From Sisyra terminalis (taxonomy: Eukaryota; Arthropoda; Insecta; Neuroptera; Sisyridae), in contig OY292278.1 of the NCBI GenBank assembly GCA_958496175.1, positions 31,744,001-31,808,000 on the forward strand: a stretch of DNA of 64,000 bases, in the 5' to 3' direction. The position numbers were made by a program, and so were the translations under genes. A model generated the notes under the pieces. It was not told where the DNA came from. It was given only the letters and a program-made list of their open reading frames with translations, and made no database searches. Positions 39,501 to 54,500 of this stretch are shown here, one piece after another (position 1 is the stretch's first letter; each line of letters begins with the position of its first letter).

Positions 39501-42500
39501 TCTGTATATGTTTGCAATAAGTGTGATGAATGGAAAATTATCAATAATTATCTATCATTATTAATAATTATCTAAAGTCGTGGAAAAAGTAAGTAGCTCC
39601 GGACTCGAGAGGGTCGCGGGCGTAAAAAAATAATCGATTTCTAATTAATCGAGTTTTTGTAATTAAAACCGATTCCATAAAATATGGCGATGGTTTCTTG
39701 CAAATGCCAATTAAGAAACAATAACATACAAATACTCACTTTTGGAGGCTTTATCTGAAGTTAATAATCTTTTTATATCCTGGGTGTAACTATAACTTAC
39801 AAATACCCCAAAAGTGGAAATAGGTTAATGGGTGACAACAAGGAAACTTATACAAGGAATTTATTTATTAACTTCCATTTCAATTAAAAAAAAGTACTTT
39901 ATTTTTAATTTAATTTTAGTACTAATTTTATTACGTGATAATATTTGTATATTAAGTGCATACAAAAAACAGTACTTTTTTGGCCACCAGACGTCGACAC
40001 TAAAGTGTTTAGTTCCCAATAGTTAATTGAAAGCAGTTTTTTTTTGGTCTCCTAACAATTTTAAAACTTATCTTATTTTTTTTTTATTATTCTTTCATTG
40101 TAATCATGTCAACAATATCATAAAAACACAAAATTAAAAAAAAATATATTGTTTTATTAGGATGATATATGTGATAATGGCAGACAGAGTCACTAAAAAT
40201 ACTATTTATAACAAAAACAAACAGGACAGATTATAGTAAATAAAATTAGTAATAATATTATTATGAATAACAATAAATATGAAAATTTATTTTTGTCAAG
40301 TCAGTAGACTAACTTTGTCATAAATTGTTGAAACTTTCAACACCTAGTCAAACTTTAGACAAGGAAATTGTACAGATACGCTTTTAAGATCATTAGTGAT
40401 TGAAATCAAATGTGTAATATATGAGCTATATCTAGTGTTAACATTGTTTTTAAATTTTTTTGGAAAAGAAAGAGTTTTAAGTGCGGAAACTCATCTAAAC
40501 AAAAAAAGAAAAGCTTTTACAACAATTTAAATGTTTTAACCAATAAATCTATGGAAAAATGCACTTGGATTCGATACACACCAGATGTGAACATTGTGTA
40601 AGTACCAACAATAAATTTTAAACCACTAGAGCAAAGGTTCTTAACCGTATTGAAGGTATTGACCCTCACCAGTTGCATATGTATGCTCATTCACCAAATC
40701 CTTCTTAATTGGAAAAATTAAATATGATTATTTCAAATTCAAAACATAGGTATATATTTATACACAGGTAATATGAATCGGCGTTGTATCTTGCTCTGCA
40801 CCGAACCCGCGAGACTGACTCATCAAACTCCTGAGGTTCAATCGAACCCAGGTTAAGAACCACTGTACTAGAGTGAACGTGCGTCGTAAGCTCAATGTTA
40901 AATTTAAATTGTTATTTCCTCTCAATTTGTCGAGTTCTGGTATCTCCACAGCATATTTCTAAAAAATATATTTTCTTCTTTTCAATTCAGTCATGAAGTA
41001 AGATTGACTTTGTGACGATTGGTATTTGGACATTTGTTCGTTCAAATTTAATTTAGTTGGTAAGAAAAATATTTAGGAAAGTGAGGACCCAATGAAATTC
41101 CATTTATTTTTGAGTTTTATGACCAAGTTTACTCTAGTTTACATCTTAATGGTTTAAACATGATGTGTAGGCTTATTCATTCCGAGCTATTTGTTATTTG
41201 TAAAAATAGCCGGAATTATAAGTAGATAACATAAAAATATGTAGGTATGAGATAGTAAACTTTAGTCCCTCACGGATATCGCTATTAATTAATAAGAAAT
41301 TCGATATTTTATTGTACTTGAAATGGGGTAGTTGTGTTATATGATTAGTAAACCGTTTTAAAGTAGATAATGAATATACGATACGTTAGTAAAGGTAAAG
41401 TCCACCAAACTTATAACTATATTTCCAAATTATTAACGACAAAAATATGGTAAAAAACAAATCGAGAAAATGTTCTGAATTTGGAAAATTTCAAGAAATA
41501 TGTCATCTTTATTCTCGACAAGTTGATTCCGCAATTTATTTTTAATGATTTCCTTTTGTGCCTTTGACTTTAGACTAGGAACTTCGTTCCGTAAGGACGT
41601 TCTTTCGCAGGATAATACCTTCTGTCAAATTATTCAACGAATAATTGCCCAATCAACTTACACCACATCACCTGTGCATATATATAAGTTATAAAAATGA
41701 GAATGCTTCCAATAAAATGATACTGTATAATGATTATATTTATAATACAAAATAAGGAAAAGTCATGGAAAATTTTGCTTGCAAATTTTCCTCAGTTTGT
41801 ATGATGAATAAATTAATGCGAAGAAAATACACTTAAAGGAAAGTTATTTAAAATAAAAAAATCAGAAATTTTTGAATTCAAATAAAATATTGATCAATAA
41901 ATATTTCCTCATAAAATATATAAAGATTTCTTTTATATTTTTCTTATAAAATATATAAAAAAAAAAACGAAATATATTTTTTTAGCAAACTTTATATGGG
42001 AAAGTTCAAAAGTTTACCCAGAATTTAAGCTTAAAAATTCATTCGAAATATTTAACTTTTCCCTTTATTTTTCTTCTTTCATACAAAGAAAAACTTATTT
42101 ACTTTTTTTTTTAAAGCTTTTTTTTCCAATGACTCACCGACAAGTGGTAAAAATGGTATTAAGGAAAAAATCTTGTTAAATATCGTATTCAAACTTGACC
42201 TGATTTTAAATAGAAAAAACAAACACTCCAATTCCATTCTCAATGTAAAAATTTCTCTTTGGAAAATTTCTCCTGCAAAAAAATATGCCAAATTAAAATA
42301 CTTTTACAGCCCAATCGCATCTACTCGCCTATAAAAATTATCAATTCTATATGTTATCGAAAAAAAGAAGGATGGAGTCTTTTTAAAAAGGTTATCTAAT
42401 TTTTAATATTATCAATGTATTAACGAATAAAAAAGGAATTCAAGGCTATTTTATTTTTCTAGTAGTCCATAAGTGACGCATTCATATTTTACGCCAGTGT

Positions 42501-45500
42501 TTTTTTTTATAAATGTATTGGCAATACTGTCTCCATTTAATGTAATTCTAATCAATGCAAATTATATTATTTAATTAACATACAAATAACGATATTAATC
42601 GTTATGCAATTGTGGATCGATATGCATTAAATCGAACATTTAATAATTGAAATTATATCTCCTGTATTACAATGATTAAATTAAACATGCAGTACATCTG
42701 GAACTTGATATATATTTATACAAGCATATATACTATTTATATGTATTTTTCGCTGTAATATTAAATACATTCCCACGTGCAAAACATGTGGTTTCTGACC
42801 CCTTTTTTGTCTCGTGAATAGTTTTTTCCTGTTTTATTCAGAATTTTAGTTTGTCATTTATAAAAAAAAAAAACAACTTAAAAATATTCATTCCAAGTAG
42901 TTAATTTATAGCTTTACGAATCGTTGAAAGAAAACAAAAAAGAATCCGTTGAATTCCTATAGCCGAACCAATCTTAACATTCAAAAATAATTTTTAAAAT
43001 GGTATTATATAAGTATTTATTTCAAAAATATCTGTACTGAAAATTGACTTATCAAGCATTATCAAATGTGAAATTTCAACAAATTGATAACATTTTTGGC
43101 CTAGAAACGAAGGGGTCTTAACAACAATTACTTTGTGGGACGTAGTTGAGTGGCACTTTTATCGAATCCAACTATTACTATGCAAAATTGTAAGACCAAA
43201 GTTTATTTCTGTTGTACAAACTCATAGTTTTCCAAATCCAAATCCAGATCCAAATCATCAACATTTTAATTTGACTTTTTCACTACACGAGGAACAAACT
43301 CATTTTCGCATAGTGAAAACTACTATTTAGGTATAGTAAATTTTACTATGTCAACATAGGAATAATTTCTTCATAAGACAAAAATTTCCTAGCCTAGTAG
43401 GTGGCCGAGTGGTCTAGGTGACCGCTTCAAAACTGGTAGGTTTTGGGTTCGATTCTCGTATCGAGCAAATTTTCGATTACGGATTTTTATTAACCCTAAA
43501 GTCGCTTAAGACCTTAATAGGTATAAAAAGATGGAAAAAATTTCAATTGGTTAAGTTAAGCATTTTCAATCGAACTTTTTATAATATTTTATTGGAAAGT
43601 GGTGAAAAATAGATTGAGAAGTAACACTACTCAATTATATTACTTGATAAATTTAAAAATCTACTCAATGATAAATTTTTACAGGATTTACACTATTGCA
43701 CCGTTGATTATATGTTTTACGTTAAAATATTTTTTCAATTTAACTTAATTTTATCTGCCCTCGGCTAATGAAAAAGATTCATTTAAATTTTTCATGCTTA
43801 ACCTGAAAATAACACTAACAGTAGTTTACCGTACATTTATTTGTTGGATTTATTAAGGCTTTGGTTTCTAACCTTGGTGGTACTGACCCCACCAATTTCA
43901 TATGTGCCAGTACCAAACTCTTCTTAAAAGGAAAAATAAACTATGTTTTTTTCAAAATCAAAAGACAGTTTTATACTTATGTAAAGGTCACAAGATTCGG
44001 GAGTGAGTTTTGATTTTCTCCGAACCCTCGAGATTGACTCACCGAACCTTTAGTGTTCGACTGAACCTAGGTAAAGAACCACTATATTAGGGAGACCGAA
44101 ACACAAAGATGTAGTATAGAGCAGTGCTTCTCAAACAGGAGAGCGCGGCCCCTTAGGGGGTGCTGGAGTTGCTGACAGAGAACCGCAAAATATTTCAGTA
44201 TTAAAAATAATCATTAAAACATTGATTACAGGGACGATAGCTGGTACAAATCAGTCCAATTTTCACACGATCACAATACTTTATTCGATGTGGCTAATAA
44301 TCTTTTTGTATTTGAAAGTTATTTAGATTTTTCAATAAAAATATTATTTTTAATAATTATTTAAATTCCCTTTTTTAAGACTTTTTTAAATTTTATTTAA
44401 ATTTTATCGGTTTTTCGACATCTTCAGGTACAAATATAATTCATTAAAGTATTTTAACTGTCTGATTTGAATATTTATTATTATCTTATTTTACTATTTT
44501 TAATAAAAATGTACCTATAAAAATAATAATTAATGATACATAAACAAAGTAATTTTGATCCCTAAAGTCTAAAATTTTTGGAGAAGGGTGCCTTAGGTTT
44601 TCATATCTGTTTTAGGAGGCCGAGAAATGAAATTTTTTAAAAAGTACTGATATAGAGGACTCATGTTTAAATTAATTAGCAAATAATCATGGATCCAATC
44701 TCTTCAACTGTCATTTTACTTCAACGAATTAAATCGAAGCATGGTCTGTTACACAATTTTAACTGCACCATTGGAAGCATTGGTTATATTCAACATGAGC
44801 ACTCTATACTACATCTCTGTGGATCGGAAAGTAATATCGTTTCTGAATCTATGGTAATTCAATCGCCATTTATGGGTTCATAAGTTATTTAAATTCTTAC
44901 CAAAGACATATTATGATTACAGAAACTCAACAGAAAGACTGATAAATTTTTCACCAAAAAGAATAATATAAACGACCAAAATATTTTGCATATTTTTAAG
45001 GAAATTAAAAAAAAAAACAAAAGTTTTTTACTCGTTATCTATGTATGACTTATACAACTTTTAACTGAAATAATAATTTCAATGTTAATAACTAATAACA
45101 AATTTTCGTATTTAATCGTTATAGTAAAGATCCTTTTTTTTTTCTATTTTAACCCAACTGTAGAATTTAAATTTCTGAAAGCAAACTTTCTTTCATATTA
45201 CAAAATTATTTAAGGGGTTACACCAGTTTGGTGTTCGGAAAAATTGGTATATTTTTTCAGCGTAGTAATCTTAAAAATTGGACATAATTAAAAAATGTGG
45301 AGATATGAGTGATATTGCACGCATTTCTCCACTAAGCATTCTTTAAAACATAAAGTTTAGTTATCGTGTGACGTTAGGCATTATTTTTAAAATTTGCCTT
45401 AAAATTATTAGTTCAAGAAATGTATAACTTTTAACCAAAATATCCAATAAAAAAAGCTATTGTAGTTTCGACAAAAATGCAAAAGAATACAGAAAATTTT

Positions 45501-48500
45501 AGTACTCTACACTCTGACACCGCTTAGTGTTAATTATTATAACTTCACTAATATTGGGAATTACTGAATAGTTAAACTCTTAAAATATTTCTCAATCTAT
45601 AAAAATTTAATTAGTTAAAACAATCATATTTTTGTAAATTTCAAGGCGGCGTATCTCTTTGAACGATTATTTTAAAAGTATTTCACTATTCATGCTTTTA
45701 CCAAAATTAAAACTGTTTATTTTAAACTAAATTACATTTTTATGATACATTTAAAAATAGAGCTTTCTTTTTTCTTGACACCAATATAACGAAACTATTT
45801 TAAACTTGAACTTAACGTTTCTATTTTTAACAAAAATAAAAAGCAAAATTCTCAAATATTAGTACTTTATATTCTTTGTATTAGTTTCATAGTAACGCCT
45901 AACAATATGCTTTAAGAACACCAATGCATAAAATTAATCGTTATTAAAAAAAAAAAAACTTTTGCCTATTTTTCTACAGATATTTTCAAATCTGATATTT
46001 CTTTAATGTTATAAATAACATTTGGCATATTTATGCTAAATTAAACAGTAGATAATTATAAGTAGTGAGATAATTAGTTAACTAGTTGTAGTAAATTGCA
46101 AAATTAGAAAGTATTTGCAAGTTTGTACAACTGATAAATTCGAATAGATAAAGTAAATTCTTCAATTTGATTTAAAAGAATAAACATTTGATTAATTCTT
46201 ATGGTATTTATTTTAATTCCTTTACTTAAGTATTTGTTTACAATAATCGATAGTGATTTAATGCAATGATACAAAAATATTTATAATTAAAAACAACAAA
46301 TTCCTAGTTAAAAGTTTAAAGATTATTTGTTTTAAACAAATATTTTAGGTTTTCATTTGTCATTAGTATTCATAAAAAATGTGTTTTTCCAAATAATAGA
46401 AAGTATTAGATAAAATATTATAAGATACAAAAGAAGGAAACTACAACATATCAATATCACCCTTCTTGTAATTTTTTTTAAAAAAATATCAATGAGAAAT
46501 AGCACTATATTAAGCTTTTTATTAGCTAAAGGTACAAAAATTTGTTAGAAGATGTGACATTATTTTGCTGGTAATTTTTATAATAAGTTAATATAATAAT
46601 ATAATATAATAATAATATAATAATAATAATATAAGTTAATTTTTTCAGTATAAATTTAGGAGAAATCGCACCCCAGATTCTCACCCCACAGGGAGGACAT
46701 TTGATAGTCAAGGAAGGCAATGTTCTAAGTATAAGATAACTGTATACTACTGAGTTCCTCTATTTGATATAACAACTCTATTTTTTAAGTCATTTAAACT
46801 TTTTGATATATTAAGAGAAATATTATGGAACACGTTGGGAAACATAGCTTTAAATATTAAGTTGCAAACATTCTAGGACTCAAAACACAAAAGAAACCTG
46901 ATGAGTAGCATTCAATTATTCCAATATTGTATCATATCTGAAAAGCCAACCCTTATTATAAAAGTAAACCTTTAAAGTTAATGCTAAAAATGATTAAATA
47001 ATCAAAATTGATGTAATTCTCAGCAGAGAATTGTTATTACACTACAGTGGTCACAACAAAATGTCGTTACCAAGCATGACCGCAAAGAATTTTAATTTTT
47101 TGTTCTTGTATAAATTAGATATTGATTTATTACGCAAATTTTACGTGCAAGAACAAAATAGAAATTTACTATTTTATTTGCAATTCACACGTATAGTATT
47201 CAATTTGGTAAATTTATTTTAATTCTATGTCGTGCACACATTTTAAATTCAACATTTTTGTAAGTTTTTCTAAAAATTATAGCAAAAATTACAGAGTAAC
47301 ATCTTAATCTAAAACCAGGCTTTCATTAAATTGGTCTGTACAATATTCCATCCTAAAATTTACTATGTTCATTTGGATTTTTATGTCATAATATCGTAAA
47401 TATAAAGACAGATTTTTGTAATAAATACTCTAACAAAAAGTACGATGTTAGATGTTGGGAAGTTTTCTGTAAGTCCAAGTGAATGTATTCAAATACCATA
47501 AACAAGTAAAAGAGACAGAACTACTAATACCTCAGCCCTTATTTTCTGGCTTCTCAACGAACACATGCATAGGAATGACATTTCTTGAGTATGGATGGAC
47601 TACATGAACTATTATGACAAACAAGTAATTTCTTCGATGTTGCATTTCAATACGTTGTTCAAAATAACGATGTATTATTGTAATTTTTCCTATCATTTAT
47701 TCCGCGTAAGAGTTAATGACTTTATTAATTTTTTTTGCATCTTTAAGTAAAAACATATTTGGTGCCTTTGTAATTCAAAATTGCTGGCAGCAGATTAAAA
47801 CTGCCTCTAGGGATGTGTTTGCATTTGGGATAAGCAATTAATTGTTGATTTTAGAGTTATTTTCACAATAATAAGGGTGGTATTACCAATTAATGTTTTC
47901 CCTTATGTTACACTTTTTAAAAGTTCAGTTTCTTCAATAAAGCCTTACTTTTTGTCTAAAATTAAAGGAACCAAGATATCGTATCTTAGATAGTCTGATA
48001 TTTTAAAGTAAGTAAGGTAATTTTATGACAGCTTTGAGTCTACGATATTTTGATTAGCCAATTAAATTAGCTAACTAAGCCGTTTCATCGAACTAGTAAA
48101 GTACCTAATTGGTATTCCGAAGATATTCCTAATTCCCTAAAAGATATCATATTTTTTTCACAATAGATAAACATAATAACCCTAATAGTCCTCGAGTTCA
48201 TAATATTTTATTGTTATTATAAAATAAGCTTTGGTTATACTAGGCAATTAAGTTTGGACCAGTCTCAAACGTAGAGCATATTCCAGTTATCATAATAAAT
48301 CATGGACCAATCGAGGAAACCACGTTTTGATTTGTGTTATCATTCCAGACTATTACCAAGGTTGGATCAAAACTGGGTTTTGAAGCTTGACCCAAACTTC
48401 TGTATAGTTGAGCCAAGCCTGGGTTTATCTTGGACCTTTCTGGACTTTTCAGATTTCCCTGACCGCTGGAGTGGATACCTGATGCAACAATAGAATTTAA

Positions 48501-51500
48501 TAAACATTGTAAGTCCCGACTCTTAAAGTAAAATGAATGCATTGTTTTCATTTATGGAATTTCATCTTATGTAGTTTTCAACAAAAAAAATCTTTATTAT
48601 CTTAAGATCTTTCCAGTTTTCTTCAAATACTGAAAATACAAATGGATTTTTATAAAAAAAAAAAAAAGTAAGAAATACAGGAAATACAGATCTAAAAAAA
48701 ACTAGATAACAGTAATGACTGAAGCCAATTGGTGACTAAGTGGTCTAGGTAACCACTTCACTATCATTACCAGTCTTGGAAGGGTATGTTTTGCTTATAT
48801 CGAGCAAATTGTCGACATTTCTCGATTACAGATTTTTATTAACCCTAGAGTCTCTAAAAACCTAAGTAGTTCTAAACCGACGGTAACTGCAACATTTGTT
48901 TTCAAGAATATTAAAATAAGTAAGTATATCTTCTTACTTACTGAATAATTTCAGAAGTAAAACAAAAATAATATTTAAAAGTAGTTAGTCAATTAAATTA
49001 AATGAAGACTGTTCATTTACCAGTAGCTTTTTTGTTAAAAAAATCTCTTATGGAGGATAAGAAACGCAACTGATTTGTTCTATCGCCCCAATAATCTATA
49101 TTTAATCAAAGTATTTCGCTTCTTTATTCATTTTTTCGTCTCAAGATATGGTCTATTGAAAAACAACCCTTATAAATTATCAAGTAAACTCGGTGGTATC
49201 TTCAACATTTCTCTTCGACGTTCTTTAACAAGCCACTTTTCCAGCGCAGAGCTTTAAACTTTCATTAAAAAAATAAAACTGGCTATTCGATTCCTTTTTA
49301 TAATGTACGAGTTCTTGAATGAAATGGAATTCGCTTCGAGGAAGATTAGACAGGAATTGAAGTTCCTCTTTAACTCTTGAATGTCGAAGATAATTAATTC
49401 ACTAGCATATTCACTTTGTGGAATCTCAAGCAATCCTTCTTAACATCTACATCTACAGCAACTTGATGAGATATAAATAGATTATCCTAAGGGATGTTTA
49501 TGATTAAAAATTAACAACTTTGTAATATTAATGATAATAGAAATATTTTTAATTAGAAACTATAGTAATTTGTTTTAATATTTATAAAGTTTAAAACCCA
49601 TTTTTTTTAAACAAAACAAATTATTAAAATTTCTATGCTTCTCAGTTTAATATTACAGTAGCAAGTTTTAGTTACTCTGCAATTAAAATTGGCTTTTTTC
49701 ACTATGAAAAAATTGAAATCCATGATAAATTATATTTAATCTTTCACCCCTTTAAGACGATATTTATTATAACTGGGAGAATGAACCAATCCAAAGTTCG
49801 TCATCAAAGGAGATATAAATAAATTTGAACAAAAATTCAAAAAAAAATGTATGTTTGACGTATGGCTCCAGATACGTATTTCGATTGCTAAGCAACCTCA
49901 TCAAGGGTCATCAAATAGTATTGGATCTCTCTGTAACGGCTATGTGATGAGTCGACAAAATGAGATCGGTTCGTGATTATTTTGTAACTCATCACATAGT
50001 AGTTGCGGAGAGATCCAATACAACTTGATGACTATTGATGAAAATTGCTTGGCAATCGAAGTACGTATCAGGAGAAATACGTGGTGTATACACTTTGTTC
50101 AAATTTACGCTTACAGTTTACTTCTGAAAAATATGTTACATAAAATAGACAACAATATTTTTATATATTAGGGTAAGTAAAAATCCTTAAGCGAGAAATA
50201 TCGAAAATTTGCTTAAACACCTAAGCATCCAACACCTACCAGTTTAGGAGCGGTCACCTTGACCACTCGGTCACCAGAAGGCTATATACATATCTAATTT
50301 TTGCTAGTTTTATTTATGGTAGGATATTATTTTATCATATTAAGGAACGAGGAGAATCTAAATATTTGACTAATGCGCCTCAAATTTGGCCACACGAAAT
50401 TTATAAATATGGGTTTACAGACATTTCTTGATTCACTATAGGTAGAATTTAAAAAATAGAAGTAATTATGATCTAAATTAGCAAATCATTTTTATTGTTA
50501 ATTTTATTTGGGTCAAAATTGTAACCATTTTTTTTTACTTGAAGTAAACTTATGAATTTATCGAAATTCGTTATCAACTTATCGGTTTATTAAAATTTTC
50601 TTCTAATCAGCAGACAAGGTTTTTGGGAAGAAAAAGATAGTTGTGTTTAATATGAAAAAATAAGAGAAAAAATATTGATAAAGTGGAAGTTTCGAAACGT
50701 TATCATTTTTCAAAATTTAATTTTTGATTATTTTATCTTTCAGCTAAGTCAATAAGAAATGTGACAATAAGAATAAATTTATCTATATCTTAAGATTTTA
50801 AAAGTAGGTAACATAATTAGCAATGCCAATTATAATTGCATTTGTGCGTAAAACTAGGTTAACTCTAATTGAAATTCAAATTAAAGACAAAGATAAATTA
50901 CAATAATTCATCCGTCATAGTACTCAATACATGAAATAACTTAGTTATTTTCTACACCACTTTCACAATGTATTATACAACAATTATTATATAACAATTA
51001 TATAATGTCTTCTATCAATTTGAAATGAACTATTACCCCAATAAGTAAAGGTTAAAAGTGTTTACGATAATCGAACAATTAAAATTGCTGCCACAGAATT
51101 AAATTGATACACACGTGTCGTTAAATCAGAATAGGACTTAAGTACTGATAAGTGATAAAATAAGAGTAGTTTTCAAACAAACAAGACTTCTAATCTATAC
51201 AAAAATACATTAAAAAATTAAAATAAGAGCAGAAATTATGCTTAAAAATTGAATATGTCAAGAGGAAAAAAAACAGAAAATTGCAACTTTAAAAGATAAA
51301 ATCTTTGGAAGTTCAAATCTTTGGTTTTCATATAACTAGGTCTATTATGGGTGTAATCTAATAACATACGAGAACTATAAATATACTAGCAGGAATTTTG
51401 ATTTCCTATGTTCATAGATTCATGCATTTTGAGGTAAATTTTAATGCTTTTACTATGTTCAAACCTTACAAGCTGAAAATGATACAAATGTGATGGATAA

Positions 51501-54500
51501 CTTCTTGGACAGATTAAAGCGTACGTCACAGCTCAAAAATCATATAAATCTAACTTTTAACTTTAATCGACTATAAACTTCTTACTTATTATTTATATAA
51601 AGAGATATTTGGGTAAACACAACAAAAGCCGTTTAAACCTTAGAACAGTAGTTCTTAACCTTGTTGGAAGTACTGACTCCCACCAGTTTCATATATTCAT
51701 TCATCGAACCTTTTTTAATTAAAAAAATAAAATATGATTTGTCAAATGCAAAACATAGGTATGCATTTGTACATAGATAATACGAGCAGTCGGGTATGTG
51801 TCTTGACCTCCGCCGAACCTGCGAAACTGACTCACCGAATCTCTGGGATTCGATCGAACCCAGATTAAGAACCACTGCCTTAGGAAATCAGAACATTCGT
51901 AAGTTTGTTCACAGGATATTGTTATCTAAAGAAACATATTCACACTATGGGTGTAAATATTGAGTCAAATGCATTAAGTATATTAAGTACACTAAGTATA
52001 TTAAGAAGCGAAAGAAACTTCTTTCCAGGTTCCATTTTCTGGATTATTATTTTTTAACCACTTTGACTAAAAGAAATATACATAGAAAACCAATCGGCTA
52101 CCTACTGCGATTGATGTCAAAGACAGGTTTGGCCAATTGAAACTAGGAATAGGGCTGAAACTCAATAATCTTCTTAAGACGCAATGCACAGAAACTCCTC
52201 CGAGGCTAAGATAGATCTTCAAAAGTAAAAAATCTTATAAAATTTTCAAAAGCACAGCAAAACTTTGAATTATATTTATTATTTTTTCTTAAATTCGGTT
52301 TCTAGTTATTGTTTATTTCCATGTTAAAGATTTTCGTGAAATTATAAATTTATAATATCATATACTAATTAGTCGTCTCCACCCGCTTTGCTTGACGAAT
52401 TTTATGATCTAGTCCTAGAATATGATTGGAATATGTTTTTCGGTATATAGGATAAATGCTCGAGGGGTTAAATTGCCTTTTTATAAAAATTGTTTAATTA
52501 ACTTCTATTGGATCAAAATCCAATAACATTTAGGTATTTTTCTTGTTCTTATACTTATTATAGCTTATAATCTACGGAATTTTATACATGGTTTTGAAGC
52601 AGTATATATAAAAAAAATTAATTAAAGTATTAAAAGTAACGTAAGTATTAAAAGTATATAAATTAAAGTATTTTAATACAACCAAGAACTCATTTAAAGT
52701 AGTTTTTTATATATGACATTTCAAGTTTTTCCTGCAGGTGCTAACAACACCAGGTCGCTAGGTGAACTCACTCTCGAGTAGGCCACATAAAACTGGTCCT
52801 ATGAAAAGCAGTAACCTTTCAAATCGATTCCTGCTACTTTCGGTGATTTACTCAGTGTTTTATTAATTGTTATGACAAAATCCAATTTAAGAGGAAACCG
52901 GGGAAATATCAGTCTTTTAAACTCGAATGAGTACTTTGGCAGTATAAGTGGTATCTGTGGTATAAGCACTGATTCACCTTTAACTAACGCAGCTTGTAAA
53001 TATAATGACCTATACCAAATTTTTATGGTATATAGTTTAGAGTTTTTCCTTCACACTTAAGAATAAGTATATGAGACAGTAGACCAAGTGGATTAATTAT
53101 ATTAAGGAACTCCACATGATAGTTTAAAGCATCATCCGTATGCATCAAAGTGCTCACAAATTTGTAATGGTATTCTGACTCCTTGAACAACAATAACAAA
53201 CTGTCATTAGCTAATTTTTTTCATTTTATAGTTATATTTTAGTTTCTATTTCAAATTCAAACGTTTCAAATGTTTCTTGTTTAACGGTACTTTCATTATT
53301 AAATTTAAAATTTCGATTGTTAATCAAACTATACGTTATCGCATAAAAATTTGGTCACCCGTTTTACCCTTTTAGAAGTGAAATTTTCAAAAATCCTTTC
53401 TTATTAGTCACCTATAATCATATAAGTAATACTCTCTCCAAATTTAACGTCTCTTCGACCAGCGGTTTAAGCTGTGCTTGAATCCATTAGTCAATCAAAA
53501 CTCACGATTTTAGATATTTAGATAGATTAGGTATTATTTTTGAAAACAACAATAAATCCTCACTAGTTAAGGTAATGAGTATCAAATTTAAATTAAAAAA
53601 GTTTACAGTAGTGCATAGCTCAAAGTTTCAGCGCATTTTTTCACATGCAGTTCTAGTAGGAGAAACTATTGTCAAAGGCAAAATGTTTCCCAAATATTAC
53701 GCAATGTAATAATTGTTTATCAGTAAGTGAGTATGAAAAATAATGGGAACAAAGTCTGAATAAAAATTCTATCATTGTACCAATAATAAGTTCAATCTTT
53801 TTTTTTTCTGATTTTTGAGGGCCTCTTGCAAATTCCTCTGCGTTCTATAAAGACTATTGCGTCCAAGCAACCCAGTTGGTCAAAAATAAAATTTTACAAT
53901 AAATCTAAGCAGGTAACCAATTGGGTCTGTATGAACGTTCCCCAGCTAATGCCCAGGTGGTTCTGGGATGCTAAGGCTACTAAGAAGTCAAATAATAGAT
54001 AACAAAAGAATCGATAGTATCTCAATTAAAGCAAAACAACCTTTGAACTTGAATAAATTCAGTAGTCAATTAGCGTTTAAAATATTTATGTATTAAATAT
54101 GATTTTAATTATTTCTCATAACAAGTGCAAAACGGCATTTTTTTTAAACGAATTTTTAAAAAAAGAAGATATTTTTAGCAAATGTAAGATAATAATACAG
54201 TATTTCTAATCTCAGCTGATAAAAAGTAGGTTGAATTCGGTTTTGCTTCATTACTTTAGTAAATTAAAGTTGCTCAACGAAATTATTTTACCAAAAAATA
54301 AAATAAAAATAAATGCATTTTTATAATTTTCAAAAATGACTTATCAGGATTATTAAATATTTGGCGAAACTTTGTAAATAAAAGGAAAATAAACAGTTTG
54401 GAATAGTTTGGTATTGTTCACGGTACCGTTCATAAGTTCATTATTTTTCACATATTAAGGATTAGTTTTAACTATAGCTTAAAACTTTTAAACATGGACT

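Noticed and set aside
45224..45520. Possible transposon starting AAGGGGTTACACC
   Set aside because: It looks like a transposon end but no mirrored end or target duplication could be found.
47031..47222. 63-codon frame starting MLLHYSGHNKM
   Set aside because: Isolated, low-complexity second half, no family resemblance.
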